From: Pseudomonas sp.
Lineage (GTDB): Bacteria; Pseudomonadota; Gammaproteobacteria; Pseudomonadales; Pseudomonadaceae
DNA: 64,000 nucleotides
NCBI RefSeq assembly: GCF_030150285.1
Contig: NZ_JASLGE010000053.1
Location: forward strand, 1-64,000
Direction of reading: 5' to 3'
Position 1 is the first letter of the stretch; the number at the start of each line of letters is the position of its first letter. Of the stretch, positions 1-11,990 are shown piece by piece. The translations under genes were made by a program, and so were the position numbers. The notes under the pieces were generated by a model. That model had not been told where the DNA came from. It ran no database searches and saw nothing but the letters and a program-made list of their open reading frames with translations.

Positions 1-43
1 GCGTTTACGTTGTCCCAGCCAAGATAGTGGAAGTCGCCCACCG

Positions 44-574
44 ATGCAAAACACCAAGCTCTTGCTAACCAGTTTCACCTTTGTGGGACTGCTCGCACTC
101 GCCGGTTGTTCATTCCCCGGGGTTTACAAAATCGACATCCAGCAGGGCAATGTCGTCACGCAGGACATGATAAACCAGTTACGCCCGGGAATGACCCGCC
201 GGCAAGTGCGGTTTATCATGGGCAACGCCCTGCTGACCGATACGTTCCATCCGGATCGTTGGGATTACTTGTATAGCCTGCAGCCCGGTGGCGGTGAACG
301 CCAACAAGAACGCATCAGTGTGTTCTTCAACCAAAATGACCAGCTCGTCAGTTTGTCAGGCGACTTCAAGCCTGGCGTCAGCCGCGACGAAGCCATTCTG
401 GGCAAAGACGCGGCTACCCGCGTAGTGGAGCCTGCGGCACCTGAGGCCCCCGTCGAACAGCAAGACGCGCCAGCCAAGCCTGGTTCGCTGCTCGATCAAA
501 TCCAGAAAGACGTTGATGGCGTTGAAGCTGTTCCGGTTCCGACTCCAGAACCACTGGATACGAGCGAACAATAA
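44..574 (+). CDS. bamE: Outer-membrane assembly lipoprotein BamE (OmlA/SmpA)
   Basis: Lipoprotein subunit of the BAM complex that inserts beta-barrel proteins into the outer membrane. The 176-residue product starts with a signal peptide ending in a lipobox (LALAGC, Cys22), followed by the SmpA/OmlA fold with the family hallmarks LRPGMTRRQVRFIMG and DRWDYLYSLQPGG (about residues 46-83). Residues 120-176 are a Pro/Ala/Glu-rich tail that is longer than in E. coli BamE and typical of pseudomonads. It converges on rnfH, with a shared hairpin terminator between them. The start is the first ATG directly before the signal peptide. Assignment is from family motifs and the conserved neighbourhood. Confidence 0.95.
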   Translation: MQNTKLLLTSFTFVGLLALAGCSFPGVYKIDIQQGNVVTQDMINQLRPGMTRRQVRFIMGNALLTDTFHPDRWDYLYSLQPGGGERQQERISVFFNQNDQLVSLSGDFKPGVSRDEAILGKDAATRVVEPAAPEAPVEQQDAPAKPGSLLDQIQKDVDGVEAVPVPTPEPLDTSEQ

Positions 575-588
575 ACGCTCTTCACACG

Positions 589-618
589 ACAAAAAGCCCG
601 GCACGCCGGGCTTTTTGT
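589..618. terminator. Bidirectional rho-independent terminator between bamE and rnfH
   Basis: A perfect inverted repeat AAAAAGCCCGGC / GCCGGGCTTTTT with T-tracts on both strands lies between the convergent bamE and rnfH genes, so it can terminate both transcripts. Confidence 0.9.
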
Positions 619-641
619 TGTGAATCATTAGGTCAGCTGGC

Positions 642-953
642 TTAAGGCTGGCGCTTCGCCTGCGCCGCTTTGGCTGCACGCTGACGGCGTATTTCCTTGG
701 GATCCGCCAGCAACGGACGGTAAATTTCGATCCGCTCCCCTGCCATTAACACGCGAGTTTCAGGCGCGGACACCTGCTTGCCAAAGATCCCTACAGGGCA
801 ATGGTCAAGATCAAGTTCGGGAAAGTCATGCCCGATGCCCGATAGCCGTAACGCAGCACGCACCGTGGTGCCCTCGGGCACAGCAAACGCAAGCAGGCGC
901 TGGCGATCAATGGCCGCGTACACGACCTCGACTTCAATCACTGACTCAGCCAT
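642..953 (-). CDS. rnfH: RnfH family ubiquitin-like protein
   Basis: Small protein (103 aa) of the RnfH/YfjF family, a beta-grasp (ubiquitin-like) fold of unsettled function that is usually encoded beside ratA. It begins MAESVIEVEVVYA and carries the family motif GERIEIYRPLLADPKEIRRQRA near the C-terminus. The chosen ATG (951-953) lies inside the end of ratA, so the two genes overlap by a few bases and are probably translationally coupled. A longer open frame upstream only overlaps ratA and lacks family similarity. Confidence 0.9.
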   Translation of the reverse strand: MAESVIEVEVVYAAIDRQRLLAFAVPEGTTVRAALRLSGIGHDFPELDLDHCPVGIFGKQVSAPETRVLMAGERIEIYRPLLADPKEIRRQRAAKAAQAKRQP

Positions 954-1380
954 ATAACTGCTTGGCGCGCTGGCAAAACGCATCCACCAATGTGTTGGCG
1001 GCCTGGTTAAACAGTGGGCCCAAGGTGGCTTTGACGATTGCACCCGCATAATCAAATGTCATGTCCAGGCTGATCTTGCAGGCTTTCTCCCCCAACGGCT
1101 TGAACACCCACAGGCCATGAAGCTTGGTAAACGGGCCTTCTTCGAGGTTCATCTCAATGGATTGCCCCGGCAGCAGCGTATTGCGCGTCACAAAATGCTG
1201 ACTCAGGCCGCCCTTGGCCACGCCCAGACTGGCGCGCATCAGCGACTCGGTGTTTTCGATAATCTCGGCCGATGAACACCACGGCAGAAACTCCGGATAA
1301 CGCGCGACGTCGTTAACCAGGTCATACAAAGCCTGCGCCGGATAGGGCAGCAAGGCGGAACGTTGAATATGGGTAGTCAT
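946..1380 (-). CDS. ratA: RatA-type ribosome association / START-domain (COQ10-like) protein
   Basis: 144-residue polyketide-cyclase/START-fold protein. The sequence TTHIQRSALLPYPAQALYDLVNDVARYPEFLPWC is the typical opening of the RatA/COQ10 family. In E. coli RatA is described as a toxin-like protein interfering with 70S formation; COQ10 homologues bind ubiquinone, so the role in Pseudomonas is not settled. It forms a two-gene unit with rnfH and is divergent from smpB, the usual arrangement in gamma-proteobacteria. Start chosen at the ATG at 1378-1380, ten codons inside the longest open frame, where family similarity begins. Confidence 0.9.
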   Translation of the reverse strand: MTTHIQRSALLPYPAQALYDLVNDVARYPEFLPWCSSAEIIENTESLMRASLGVAKGGLSQHFVTRNTLLPGQSIEMNLEEGPFTKLHGLWVFKPLGEKACKISLDMTFDYAGAIVKATLGPLFNQAANTLVDAFCQRAKQLYG

Positions 1381-1601
1381 GTCAGCGTTAATTCCACAGC
1401 TGGGCGGCAAACACCCTCAGGGTGCCAAGTGGCGCATCAAGAAATAGTCAGGACGAACAAGGGCAGCATGATACGCGAGGTAAGAAAATTACGCCCAAGC
1501 ACTCAAAAATGAGGGCGTATTGTCCGGGAATCAAACTACGTGCTCAAGCACACAGGTTGACCGTAGCCGACTCGCTCGCAACTGCCTATAATGCCGCCCC
1601 T

Positions 1602-2084
1602 ATGGCTAAACAAAAGAAACACCCCACAGGGACCATCGCGCAGAATAAAAAAGCGCGACACGATTACTTCATCGAACATCGGTTCGAGGCTGGTCTGGTC
1701 CTGGCCGGCTGGGAAGTAAAAAGTCTGCGTGCAGGCAAGGCACAGCTGGTTGACAGCTATGTGCTGCTCAAAGACGGCGAAGCCTGGCTGCTCGGCAGCC
1801 ATATCTCGCCGCTGACGACCGCCAGCACCCATGTCATTGCCGACCCGACGCGCAGCCGCAAACTGTTGCTTAACCGGCGCGAGCTGGAAAAGCTGGCCGC
1901 CGCTGTGCAGCAGAAGGGTTATGCGTGCGTCTGCCTCTCGATTTACTGGAGCAAGCACTTGATCAAGTGCGAAATTGCCCTGGGTAAAGGCAAGAAAGAA
2001 TACGACAAGCGCCACACTGAGCGCGAACGCGATTCTGACCGTGAGTTGCAGCGCGCAGTGCGCTCCAAGGGCAAGGACGACTAA
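1602..2084 (+). CDS. smpB: SsrA-binding protein SmpB
   Basis: 160-residue tmRNA-binding protein needed for trans-translation; its RNA partner ssrA lies 9.3 kb downstream. Family motifs are clear: IAQNKKARHDYFIEHRFEAG, the GWEVKSLRAGKAQL segment and the basic C-terminal tail (KKEYDKRHTERERD...) that enters the decoding centre. The open frame extends 60 codons further upstream, but similarity starts at MAKQKKHPTG (ATG at 1602), the usual SmpB N-terminus. Confidence 0.97.
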   Translation: MAKQKKHPTGTIAQNKKARHDYFIEHRFEAGLVLAGWEVKSLRAGKAQLVDSYVLLKDGEAWLLGSHISPLTTASTHVIADPTRSRKLLLNRRELEKLAAAVQQKGYACVCLSIYWSKHLIKCEIALGKGKKEYDKRHTERERDSDRELQRAVRSKGKDD

Positions 2085-2096
2085 ATCCAGGCCCTA

Positions 2097-2168
2097 ACCG
2101 TGTAGGCGCGAACTGGCTCGCGATCTTTTGAAGGTGAAAAGATCGCGAGCCAGCTCGTTCTCACGGTT
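2097..2168. repeat. REP-like imperfect palindrome after smpB
   Basis: A long imperfect inverted repeat (arms about 31 bases, core GGCTCGCGATCTTTT around a short GAAGGTG loop). This resembles the dispersed intergenic palindromes common in P. fluorescens-group genomes. It lies between the converging smpB and lldR genes and could also act as a transcription terminator. Confidence 0.7.
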
Positions 2169-2176
2169 TTTGCAGG

Positions 2177-2944
2177 TCACAGCCCATTACGTCGCTCGGC
2201 CCGCGCCATGCGCTGAACCTCCTGACGCACCTCCTCCAGCACTTCCTGCACATACAGAAGATGGCGGCTTGCCACTTCCCGCGCATCCTCAGCGCGACCT
2301 TCGATAATCGCCAGGTACAACTCGCGATGCTGACTGATCAGCATGTCCCGCGTTTCACTGCGCTGCTTGTACATGCCACCAATGTTGGTCACGACGTTGC
2401 GCTTGAGCAGGTCGAACAACCCGCGAATCGTGTGCAGCAACACCGCGTTATGACTCGCCTCGGCAATGGCCAGGTGGAAATTGGCATCAGCCTCACCCTC
2501 CTCAGCCCTGCTCACCTCCCCCACCCGCGTGTAACAGTCCTGCAACTGTTCAAAGGCCAGGCGCAGACGCTCGCGATCCATCTCGGTGGCGCGCAAGGCG
2601 GCGTAATACGCACAAGACGCCTCCAGCGTGTGACGAAATTCCAACAAGTCGCGCTGGGCTTCGGGGTTGCTCTCCAGTAGTTGCAACAGCGGGTCACTGA
2701 AAGTCGAGCCGAGTGACGTCGCCACGTAGTTGCCACCGCCCTGACGGCTGACCAGCAAGCCTTTGGCCGACAATTTCTGGATCGCCTCACGTAACGAGGG
2801 TCGCGACACACCGAATTGCTCGGCCAATGCGCGCTCGGCGGGCAAGCGCTCACCCGACTTCAACGTGCCCTCAAGGATCATGCCCTCGAGTTGCTCGACA
2901 ATATCGTCAGACAAACGGCGCTGACGAATTTGATCAAACCCCAT
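2177..2944 (-). CDS. lldR: FadR-family GntR transcriptional regulator LldR
   Basis: 255-residue regulator with an N-terminal GntR winged helix (about residues 6-75; ILEGTLKSGERLPAERALAEQFGVSRPSLREAI) and a C-terminal FCD ligand-binding domain (about 95-235, with HLAIAEASHNAVL and SQHRELYLAI carrying metal-binding positions). Divergent from the lactate permease gene with an operator-like palindrome in the gap, so it is most likely the lactate-responsive repressor LldR; PdhR is the closest alternative. The ATG at 2942-2944 was chosen because the HTH similarity starts there; a longer frame reaches 3013. Confidence 0.88.
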   Translation of the reverse strand: MGFDQIRQRRLSDDIVEQLEGMILEGTLKSGERLPAERALAEQFGVSRPSLREAIQKLSAKGLLVSRQGGGNYVATSLGSTFSDPLLQLLESNPEAQRDLLEFRHTLEASCAYYAALRATEMDRERLRLAFEQLQDCYTRVGEVSRAEEGEADANFHLAIAEASHNAVLLHTIRGLFDLLKRNVVTNIGGMYKQRSETRDMLISQHRELYLAIIEGRAEDAREVASRHLLYVQEVLEEVRQEVQRMARAERRNGL

Positions 2945-3137
2945 AACTGCTCTCCACCCTCCCGAACACACGCCGGGGGCCACTATTCTCGCTGATTGGC
3001 GCGATTCAAACACCTGCCAGAAACACCGTTAAAAACCCCATCAGATGCTGAGCTGGCGATCGCCTGCGACTAAATATTTCTAAGCGGCAAATTGACACAT
3101 GCCGCATAAGGCTTTTAACCTAGCCAACAACGATTGT

Positions 3138-3156
3138 AAATTGGTAATACCAGTTT
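3138..3156. promoter_or_regulatory. Predicted LldR (FadR-type GntR) operator
   Basis: The sequence AATTGGTAATACCAGTTT contains the perfect palindrome TGGTA-A-TACCA (3142-3152), the TTGGT-N3-ACCA form bound by PdhR/LldR regulators. It lies about 50 bases before the lldP start in the lldR-lldP divergent region. Binding is inferred. Confidence 0.7.
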
Positions 3157-3205
3157 ACCAAAGCAATCGAAAGCACTGACCAATAACAATTAGGGGCCAC
3201 CCCAT

Positions 3206-4900
3206 ATGCAAACCTGGCAACAGCTCTACAGCCCGCTCGGCAGTCTCGGCCTGTCCGCACTCGCAGCCGTTATTCCGATTGTGTTCTTCTTTATGGCCTT
3301 GGCCGTATTCCGCCTCAAAGGCCATGTGGCCGGTAGCATTACCCTTGCCCTGTCGATTCTGGTGGCGATCTTCGCCTTCCAGATGCCTGTCGACATGGCC
3401 TTCGCTGCAGCCGGCTATGGATTTGCGTACGGTCTGTGGCCAATTGCCTGGATCATTGTTGCCGCGGTGTTCCTCTACAAACTGACCGTTAAAAGTGGCC
3501 AGTTCGAAATCATCCGCAGCTCGGTTCTGTCGATCACCGACGACCAACGCCTGCAAGTGCTACTGATTGGCTTCTGCTTTGGTGCGTTCCTGGAAGGTGC
3601 AGCCGGTTTCGGTGCCCCCGTTGCGATCACTGCCGCACTGCTGGTAGGCCTGGGCTTTAACCCGTTGTACGCCGCTGGCCTGTGCCTGATTGCCAACACC
3701 GCACCTGTCGCCTTCGGTGCCCTGGGTATTCCGATCATCGTCGCGGGTCAGGTGACCGGTATCGACGCGTTCAAAATCGGTGCCATGGCCGGTCGTCAAC
3801 TGCCACTGCTGTCGCTGTTCGTGCCGTTCTGGTTGGTGTTCATGATGGACGGCCTGCGTGGCGTACGCGAAACCTGGCCGGCAGCCCTGGTGGCCGGTTT
3901 GAGCTTCGCCATCACCCAGTACTACACTTCGAACTACATCGGCCCAGAACTGCCGGACATCACCTCGGCCCTCGCCAGCCTGGTCAGCCTCACCCTGTTC
4001 CTTAAGGTCTGGCAGCCAAAACGTACGGCCGGTGCTCAGATTGCAGGCGTGGCGTCCACGGTGGTGGTGACCGCAAACAAAGGTGGTTTCGGCAAGCCGA
4101 CCAACCTCATGGCATCGCCTTACACCCTGATGCAAATTCTTAAAGCCTGGTCGCCCTTCCTGATCCTGACCGTGCTGGTGACCATCTGGACACTTAAACC
4201 CTTCAAGGCGATGTTCGCCGCTGGTGGTTCGATGTATGGCTGGGTGTTCAACTTTGCCATCCCGCACCTCGATCAACTGGTGATCAAAACCGCGCCAATC
4301 GTCAATACGCCGACCGCTATCGCGGCCGTCTTCAAACTGGACCCGATTTCAGCCACCGGCACCGCCATTTTCTTCTCGGCACTGATCTCGATGCTGATCC
4401 TGAAAATCGACATCAAGACTGGTCTGACCACTTTAAAAGAAACCCTCTATGAACTGCGCTGGCCGATCCTGTCCATCGGCATGGTGCTGGCCTTTGCCTT
4501 CGTCACCAACTACTCCGGCATGTCTTCGACCATGGCGCTGGTACTGGCCGGTACAGGCGCGGCATTCCCGTTCTTCTCGCCGTTCCTCGGCTGGCTGGGC
4601 GTATTCCTCACCGGTTCGGACACTTCGTCCAACGCCCTGTTCAGCTCGCTTCAGGCCACAACCGCCCACCAGATCGGCGTGAGTGACACCCTGATGGTGG
4701 CGGCCAACACCAGCGGCGGTGTGACGGGCAAAATGATTTCCCCGCAATCCATCGCTGTGGCGTGTGCGGCCACCGGCCTGGTGGGTAAAGAGTCCGACCT
4801 GTTCCGTTTCACCCTCAAGCACAGCTTGTTCTTCGCCACCATCGTGGGGTTGATCACACTGGCGCAAGCATATTGGTTAACCGGCATGCTGGTGCATTAA
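3206..4900 (+). CDS. lldP: L-lactate permease LldP
   Basis: 564-residue polytopic inner-membrane lactate/H+ symporter of the LctP family. It shows many hydrophobic segments, the family start MQTWQQLYSPLGSLGLSALAAVIPIV and conserved GAFLEGAAGFGAPVAI and GSDTSSNALFSSLQ motifs. First gene of a rightward lactate-utilisation unit, divergent from lldR, with a LldR-type operator upstream. Full family length (about 550 aa); no anomalies seen. Confidence 0.96.
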   Translation: MQTWQQLYSPLGSLGLSALAAVIPIVFFFMALAVFRLKGHVAGSITLALSILVAIFAFQMPVDMAFAAAGYGFAYGLWPIAWIIVAAVFLYKLTVKSGQFEIIRSSVLSITDDQRLQVLLIGFCFGAFLEGAAGFGAPVAITAALLVGLGFNPLYAAGLCLIANTAPVAFGALGIPIIVAGQVTGIDAFKIGAMAGRQLPLLSLFVPFWLVFMMDGLRGVRETWPAALVAGLSFAITQYYTSNYIGPELPDITSALASLVSLTLFLKVWQPKRTAGAQIAGVASTVVVTANKGGFGKPTNLMASPYTLMQILKAWSPFLILTVLVTIWTLKPFKAMFAAGGSMYGWVFNFAIPHLDQLVIKTAPIVNTPTAIAAVFKLDPISATGTAIFFSALISMLILKIDIKTGLTTLKETLYELRWPILSIGMVLAFAFVTNYSGMSSTMALVLAGTGAAFPFFSPFLGWLGVFLTGSDTSSNALFSSLQATTAHQIGVSDTLMVAANTSGGVTGKMISPQSIAVACAATGLVGKESDLFRFTLKHSLFFATIVGLITLAQAYWLTGMLVH

Positions 4901-5040
4901 TAGCGCTATGGTTACTGCACGATAAAAGACGCCGGGCGGTTTGCCGGCGTCAGCCATTCAAAACCCGGTCTGCCAAGCGGCTGAAGACCTGATTCAGCCG
5001 CGGCCACAGACACATAACCGGGACCACCCGGAGACGCCTG

Positions 5041-5865
5041 ATGAGCGAGCTTTTTTACAACGCCGTGCCAAACGCGACCCGCGTTGCCCCGCCCTTGCCT
5101 GTACCCCGCCGTTACCCCGCGCACAAACCGGCCAAGGTCTACCTGTTCGGCACTTGCGTGGTCGACCTGTTCTTCCCCGAAGCCGGAATGGACGCCATCC
5201 ACCTGATTGAACGCGAAGGCATCGAAGTCGACTACCCGCAAGGCCAAAGCTGCTGCGGGCAACCGGCCTACACCTCGGGCTACACCGCACAGGCCCGTGA
5301 AGTCGCCCGTTCGCAATTGGCCCTGTTTGCCGAAGATTACCCCGTGGTGGTGCCGTCCGGTTCCTGCGCCGGCATGCTGCGCGAGCACTACGAAGACCTG
5401 TTCAAGGACGAGCCCGAAACCCTGAAAAAGGTTCATGCCCTGGCAGAACGCACCTTTGAACTCACCGAATTCCTCCTGTTTGTCTGCAAAGTGAACTTCC
5501 AGGACCATGGCGCGCCGGTCAAAGTCGCCCTGCACACCTCCTGCTCTGCACGCCGCGAAATGAACACCCACCTGCACGGGCGCGAAATGCTGGCGCAATT
5601 GAGCAACGTGGAACGCATTGACCACAGCCATGAAAGTGAATGCTGCGGTTTTGGTGGGACATTCAGCGTGCGCATGCCGGATATTTCCGGTGCCATGGTG
5701 GCCGACAAGACTCGCGCCTTGATTGAAACCGGCGCACACCAAGTACTGACCGCCGACTGCGGCTGCTTGATGAACATCAACGGCTCGCTGGAAAAACAGA
5801 AACAAGCCCTGCGGGGTCAGCACCTGGCCAGCTTTCTGTGGCAGCGCACTGGAGGTGGACAATGA
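5041..5865 (+). CDS. lutA: Lactate utilisation Fe-S protein LutA (LldE)
   Basis: 274-residue protein with two CCG (cysteine-rich) domains, seen as SCCGQP (about residue 63) and CCGFGGTF (about residue 201), which bind Fe-S in the LutABC L-lactate dehydrogenase complex. Starts 140 bases after lldP with a GGAG ribosome site, and its stop overlaps the lutB start (ATGA). The complex oxidises L-lactate to pyruvate and replaces the flavoenzyme LldD, which is not present here. Confidence 0.93.
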   Translation: MSELFYNAVPNATRVAPPLPVPRRYPAHKPAKVYLFGTCVVDLFFPEAGMDAIHLIEREGIEVDYPQGQSCCGQPAYTSGYTAQAREVARSQLALFAEDYPVVVPSGSCAGMLREHYEDLFKDEPETLKKVHALAERTFELTEFLLFVCKVNFQDHGAPVKVALHTSCSARREMNTHLHGREMLAQLSNVERIDHSHESECCGFGGTFSVRMPDISGAMVADKTRALIETGAHQVLTADCGCLMNINGSLEKQKQALRGQHLASFLWQRTGGGQ

Positions 5866-7319
5866 GCAACAGCGCACTGATCCCTACCGTGGCCGTAGAA
5901 GAAGACTTCCGCGAGCGCGCCCACGAAGCGTTGGGTGACACACAACTGCGAAATAACTTTCGCAGTGCGATGGACTCTCTGATGACCAAACGCGCCGTGG
6001 CCTTTAGTGACGCTCACGAGCGCGAGCATTTGCGCGCGCTGGGCAACGCTATCCGCGCCCGCGCCCTGTCCAAACTGCCCGACTTGCTCGAACGCCTTGA
6101 AGCCAACCTGACCCGCAATGGCGTGCAGGTGCATTGGGCTGAAACCGTCGAGCAAGCCAACGAAATCGTCCTGTCCATCGCCCGCCGCCGCGCCGCCAAA
6201 CAGGTGATCAAAGGCAAATCGATGGTCAGCGAAGAGATGGAGATGAACCACGTACTCGGTGCCCAAGGGATTGAATGCCTTGAGTCCGACATGGGTGAGT
6301 ACATCGTTCAGCTCGACAACGAGAAGCCGTCCCATATCATCATGCCCGCGATCCACAAGAACGCCGGGCAAGTGGCCGACTTGTTTCACGAAAAGCTCGG
6401 TGTGGAGTACACCAAAGACGTCGATCAACTCATCCAGATCGGCCGCCGCGTACTTCGCCAAAAATTCTTTGAAGCCGACATCGGCGTGTCCGGCGTCAAC
6501 TTTGCCGTGGCCGAAACCGGCACCTTGCTGCTGGTGGAAAACGAAGGTAACGGGCGTATGTCGACCACCGTGCCGCCCGTGCATATCGCGGTAACCGGCA
6601 TCGAGAAAGTCGTCGAAAACCTGCGCGATGTGGTGCCACTGGTGTCACTGCTGACCCGCTCGGCCTTGGGCCAGCCCATCACCACGTACGTCAACATGAT
6701 CTCCGGCCCGCGCAAGCCCGGCGAACTGGACGGCCCTGAAGAAGTGCACCTGGTGCTGCTCGACAACGGCCGCAGCCAGGCGTTTGCCGACAGCGAACTG
6801 CGCCAGACACTGAACTGCATTCGGTGCGGTGCCTGCATGAACCACTGCCCCGTGTACACGCGCATCGGCGGCCATGCCTATGGCGAGGTCTACCCCGGCC
6901 CGATTGGTGCCATTATCACGCCGCATATGGTCGGCCTGGGCAAAGTCCCCGACCACCCGAGCGCTTCATCGCTGTGCGGTGCCTGCGGCGAAGTGTGCCC
7001 GGTAAAAATCCCTATTCCGGCATTACTGCGTCGCCTACGCGAAGAGAACGTGAAGTCGCCAGACGCCACGCCGCAAATCATGCGCGGCCAAGGCAGCAAG
7101 TACTCGCGTAAAGAGCGCTTGATCTGGAACATGTGGGCCAAACTCAACAGCTCGCCCACCCTGTACCGTGTCTTCCTGAAAGCCGCCACCCGCCTGCGCG
7201 GGTTAACCCCAAGCAACGTTGGCCCGTGGACACAAAACCACAGCGCCCCTAAACCGGCCGCCCGTTCCCTGCACGACATGGCCCGCGAACACTTGGCGAA
7301 AAAGTCGGGAGAACAATGA
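5862..7319 (+). CDS. lutB: Lactate utilisation Fe-S protein LutB (LldF)
   Basis: 485-residue LutB subunit. The N-terminal two thirds is the LUD domain; two 4Fe-4S ferredoxin motifs follow, CIRCGACMNHCPVY (about residue 319) and CGACGEVCPV (about residue 372). The ATG at 5862 overlaps the lutA stop and has a strong GGAGGTGG ribosome site; an in-frame upstream extension to 5838 is inside lutA and is not needed. Its end overlaps lutC (ATGATGA), indicating coupled translation. Confidence 0.94.
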   Translation: MSNSALIPTVAVEEDFRERAHEALGDTQLRNNFRSAMDSLMTKRAVAFSDAHEREHLRALGNAIRARALSKLPDLLERLEANLTRNGVQVHWAETVEQANEIVLSIARRRAAKQVIKGKSMVSEEMEMNHVLGAQGIECLESDMGEYIVQLDNEKPSHIIMPAIHKNAGQVADLFHEKLGVEYTKDVDQLIQIGRRVLRQKFFEADIGVSGVNFAVAETGTLLLVENEGNGRMSTTVPPVHIAVTGIEKVVENLRDVVPLVSLLTRSALGQPITTYVNMISGPRKPGELDGPEEVHLVLLDNGRSQAFADSELRQTLNCIRCGACMNHCPVYTRIGGHAYGEVYPGPIGAIITPHMVGLGKVPDHPSASSLCGACGEVCPVKIPIPALLRRLREENVKSPDATPQIMRGQGSKYSRKERLIWNMWAKLNSSPTLYRVFLKAATRLRGLTPSNVGPWTQNHSAPKPAARSLHDMAREHLAKKSGEQ

Positions 7320-7986
7320 TGAGCGCTAAACAGAACATCCTGAACAAACTGCGCAAAAGCCTGACCGGCACCACGCCGGTGGCCGATAACTTCGACGAAG
7401 AATTGGTGACAGCGCCCTGGACCTACACCCCGGAGCAACGCATCCCACAACTTCGCAAGCTGATGGAAGCGGTTCACACCGAAATCCACCTCAGCACTGA
7501 ACAGGCCTGGCCCGCCCTGCTCGCGCAATTGGTCAGCGACCGTCAGTTGCCCAGCCTGCTCATCGCACCCAGTACCCCACACGGGCAACAAGTGACTGCT
7601 CACTGGGCACAACATCCTGAGCTACCGACGCTTAAAGCCTACGACCGCCCGGTTGAAGGGTGGAAAGACGAGCTGTTCAACGACACCCCGGCGAGCCTGA
7701 CCACCACCTTGGGCGCGATCGCGGCCACTGGCAGCCTGATCATGTGGCCAACACCGGAAGAGCCCCGGCTGATGAGCCTGGTGCCGCCGGTGCATTTTGC
7801 GCTGCTCAAGGCCAGCCAAATTCGCGACAACTTCTACCTAGTGCAGCGGGACATGAACTGGGCAGCCGGCATGCCGACCAACGCATTGCTGGTGTCCGGC
7901 CCATCGAAGACCGCTGACATTGAGCAGGTGCTGGCCTATGGCGCGCACGGCCCGAAAGATTTGGTGGTGCTGATTTTGGAGGACGC

Positions 7987-7990
<4 letters not shown>
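7316..7990 (+). CDS. lutC: Lactate utilisation protein LutC (LldG)
   Basis: 224-residue LUD-domain protein, third subunit of the LutABC L-lactate oxidising complex. Characteristic segment TTTLGAIAATGSLIMW. Two start codons (7316 and 7319) are possible in the ATGATGA overlap with lutB; the difference is one residue. Its stop overlaps the start of the next gene (ATGA), so the whole unit is tightly coupled. Confidence 0.92.
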
Positions 7991-10797
<2,807 letters not shown>

Positions 10798-11072
10798 CGC
10801 GACCGCACTCGATCTGTTCAACGTCGAAAACGCGCCTGCTAGCACCAGGCGCGTACGGCTTTAGCCCTGCGTCAAACCCGCCTGTTCACACCCTTCCCAC
10901 GCCTCAGCCATCCGCCCCATTGAAGGCACAAAAAAAAATTGACCCAATGATGGCAAAATACGAGCAGAACTCCGGAGCGCAGCTATAGTCATTTGGCTTG
11001 AGGCTCTAACGATTGGGGCCAATAACCGAGCCCGGACCACCGGGCCTAACTGTGTAGAAGGAGCTTCTCCCT

Positions 11073-11351
11073 ATGAAACGTACCGCCCTGGCTGGTCTGT
11101 TTGTTTGCGCTGCAATGTTGGCCTCTCCGGCGTTTGCGGAAGAAAACCTCTGCGACACCAACCTTAAGCAAATCGACAACACCTTAGCGACACTGGTTGC
11201 AACCAGTGAAAACACCACCGACGACATCCACGCGTTGGTCAAAAAAGCCAAAGACGAAAAAGCGGCTGGCAAAGTTGAAGAATGCATCTCGACCACTACC
11301 CAGGCGATACAGCGACTCCAGAACCTCACCAAAGGTGGCGATGACAACTAA
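11073..11351 (+). CDS. Small periplasmic protein of unknown function upstream of ssrA
   Basis: 92-residue protein with a clear Sec signal peptide (MKRTALAGLFVCAAMLASPAFA, cleaved near residue 22) and a mature part of about 70 residues with two cysteines (CDTNLKQIDN and VEECIST), which may form a disulphide. Preceded by a GAAGGAG ribosome site. No catalytic motif is visible. Such small secreted proteins are often found next to ssrA in Pseudomonas; function unknown. The 275 bases between it and the dehydrogenase show no gene and probably hold its promoter. Confidence 0.8.
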   Translation: MKRTALAGLFVCAAMLASPAFAEENLCDTNLKQIDNTLATLVATSENTTDDIHALVKKAKDEKAAGKVEECISTTTQAIQRLQNLTKGGDDN

Positions 11352-11361
11352 GGGCTTGAGG

Positions 11362-11421
11362 TTGGCCTTCTGCGCCAAATTGGCGTAGACTCCACCGCTT
11401 GCTGGTTAAGACCAGCAAGCA
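11362..11421 (+). promoter_or_regulatory. ssrA promoter and precursor leader hairpin
   Basis: TTGGCC (11362-11367) and TAGACT (11386-11391) are spaced 18 bases apart, a plausible sigma-70 promoter. They are followed by a stable hairpin (CTTGCTGGT / ACCAGCAAG, about 11398-11420) just before the mature tmRNA 5' end, so the primary transcript is presumably trimmed. Confidence 0.5.
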
Positions 11422-11423
11422 TC

Positions 11424-11821
11424 GGGGCCGTTTAGGATTCGACGCTGGTTGCGAAACTCTAGGTGCATGCCGAGTTGGTAACAGAACTCGTAAATCCACT
11501 GTTGCAACTACTTATAGTTGCCAATGACGAAAACTACGGCCAGGAATTCGCTATCGCTGCGTAAGCAGCCTTAGATCCTGAGCTTCTGGTACCTTCGGGT
11601 CCAGCAATCACCAGGGGATGTCTGTAAACCCAAAGTGATTGTCATATAGAACAGAATCGCCGTGCAGTACGTTGTGGACGAATCGGCTAAAACTTACACA
11701 ACTCGCCCAAAGCACCCTGCCCTTCGGGTCGCTGAGGGTTAACTTAATAGAAACGGCTAAGCATGTAGTACCGACAGCGGAGTACTGGCGGACGGGGGTT
11801 CAAATCCCCCCGGCTCCACCA
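11424..11821 (+). ncRNA. ssrA: Transfer-messenger RNA (tmRNA)
   Basis: About 398 nt. The 5' end GGGGCCGTTTAGGATTCGAC pairs with the 3' GGCTCC acceptor end; the T-arm reads GGGGGTTCAAATCCCCC and the RNA ends in encoded CCA (11819-11821). The tag reading frame at 11520-11564 encodes ANDENYGQEFAIAA followed by TAA. It rescues stalled ribosomes with SmpB. A hairpin terminator follows. The 3' end is the attachment site of the island that begins at 11822. Confidence 0.97.
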
Positions 11822-11830
11822 TTTCATCAT

Positions 11831-11888
11831 CTAAAGACGTCCACGGACGTCTTTTTTTGTGCCTGGAATCCAGTGAAATCAAGGGTTT
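11831..11888 (+). repeat. Left copy of island-flanking direct repeat
   Basis: The tmRNA terminator plus following bases (…TTTTTTTGTGCCTGGAATC then CAGTGAAATCAAGGG) is nearly identical to 30365-30420. The similarity continues, weaker, through the integrase upstream region and start, showing that two related elements lie in tandem. Confidence 0.85.
11832..11859 (+). terminator. ssrA terminator
   Basis: Perfect hairpin AAAGACGTCC / GGACGTCTTT followed by a T-tract, just after the tmRNA CCA end. The same hairpin and flanking bases recur at 30365-30395. Confidence 0.9.
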
Positions 11889-11934
11889 AAGCGCTACTGG
11901 GCTCTGCAGAGGTTTTTTGAGTTCCAGCCGTTTG

Positions 11935-11984
11935 GGTATTCCAAATGGTATTCCAAGCCTTCCGGTGCTATTTTTTGGAATACC
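11935..11984. repeat. Integrase arm-type sites GGTATTCCAA (left cluster)
   Basis: Decamer GGTATTCCAA occurs directly at 11935-11944 and 11947-11956 and inverted at 11975-11984, between the att core and the integrase gene. The same decamer recurs near the right ends (30259-30280, 32895-32904). Position and spacing suggest integrase arm-binding sites; this is inference. Confidence 0.55.
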
Positions 11985-11990
11985 AAAACG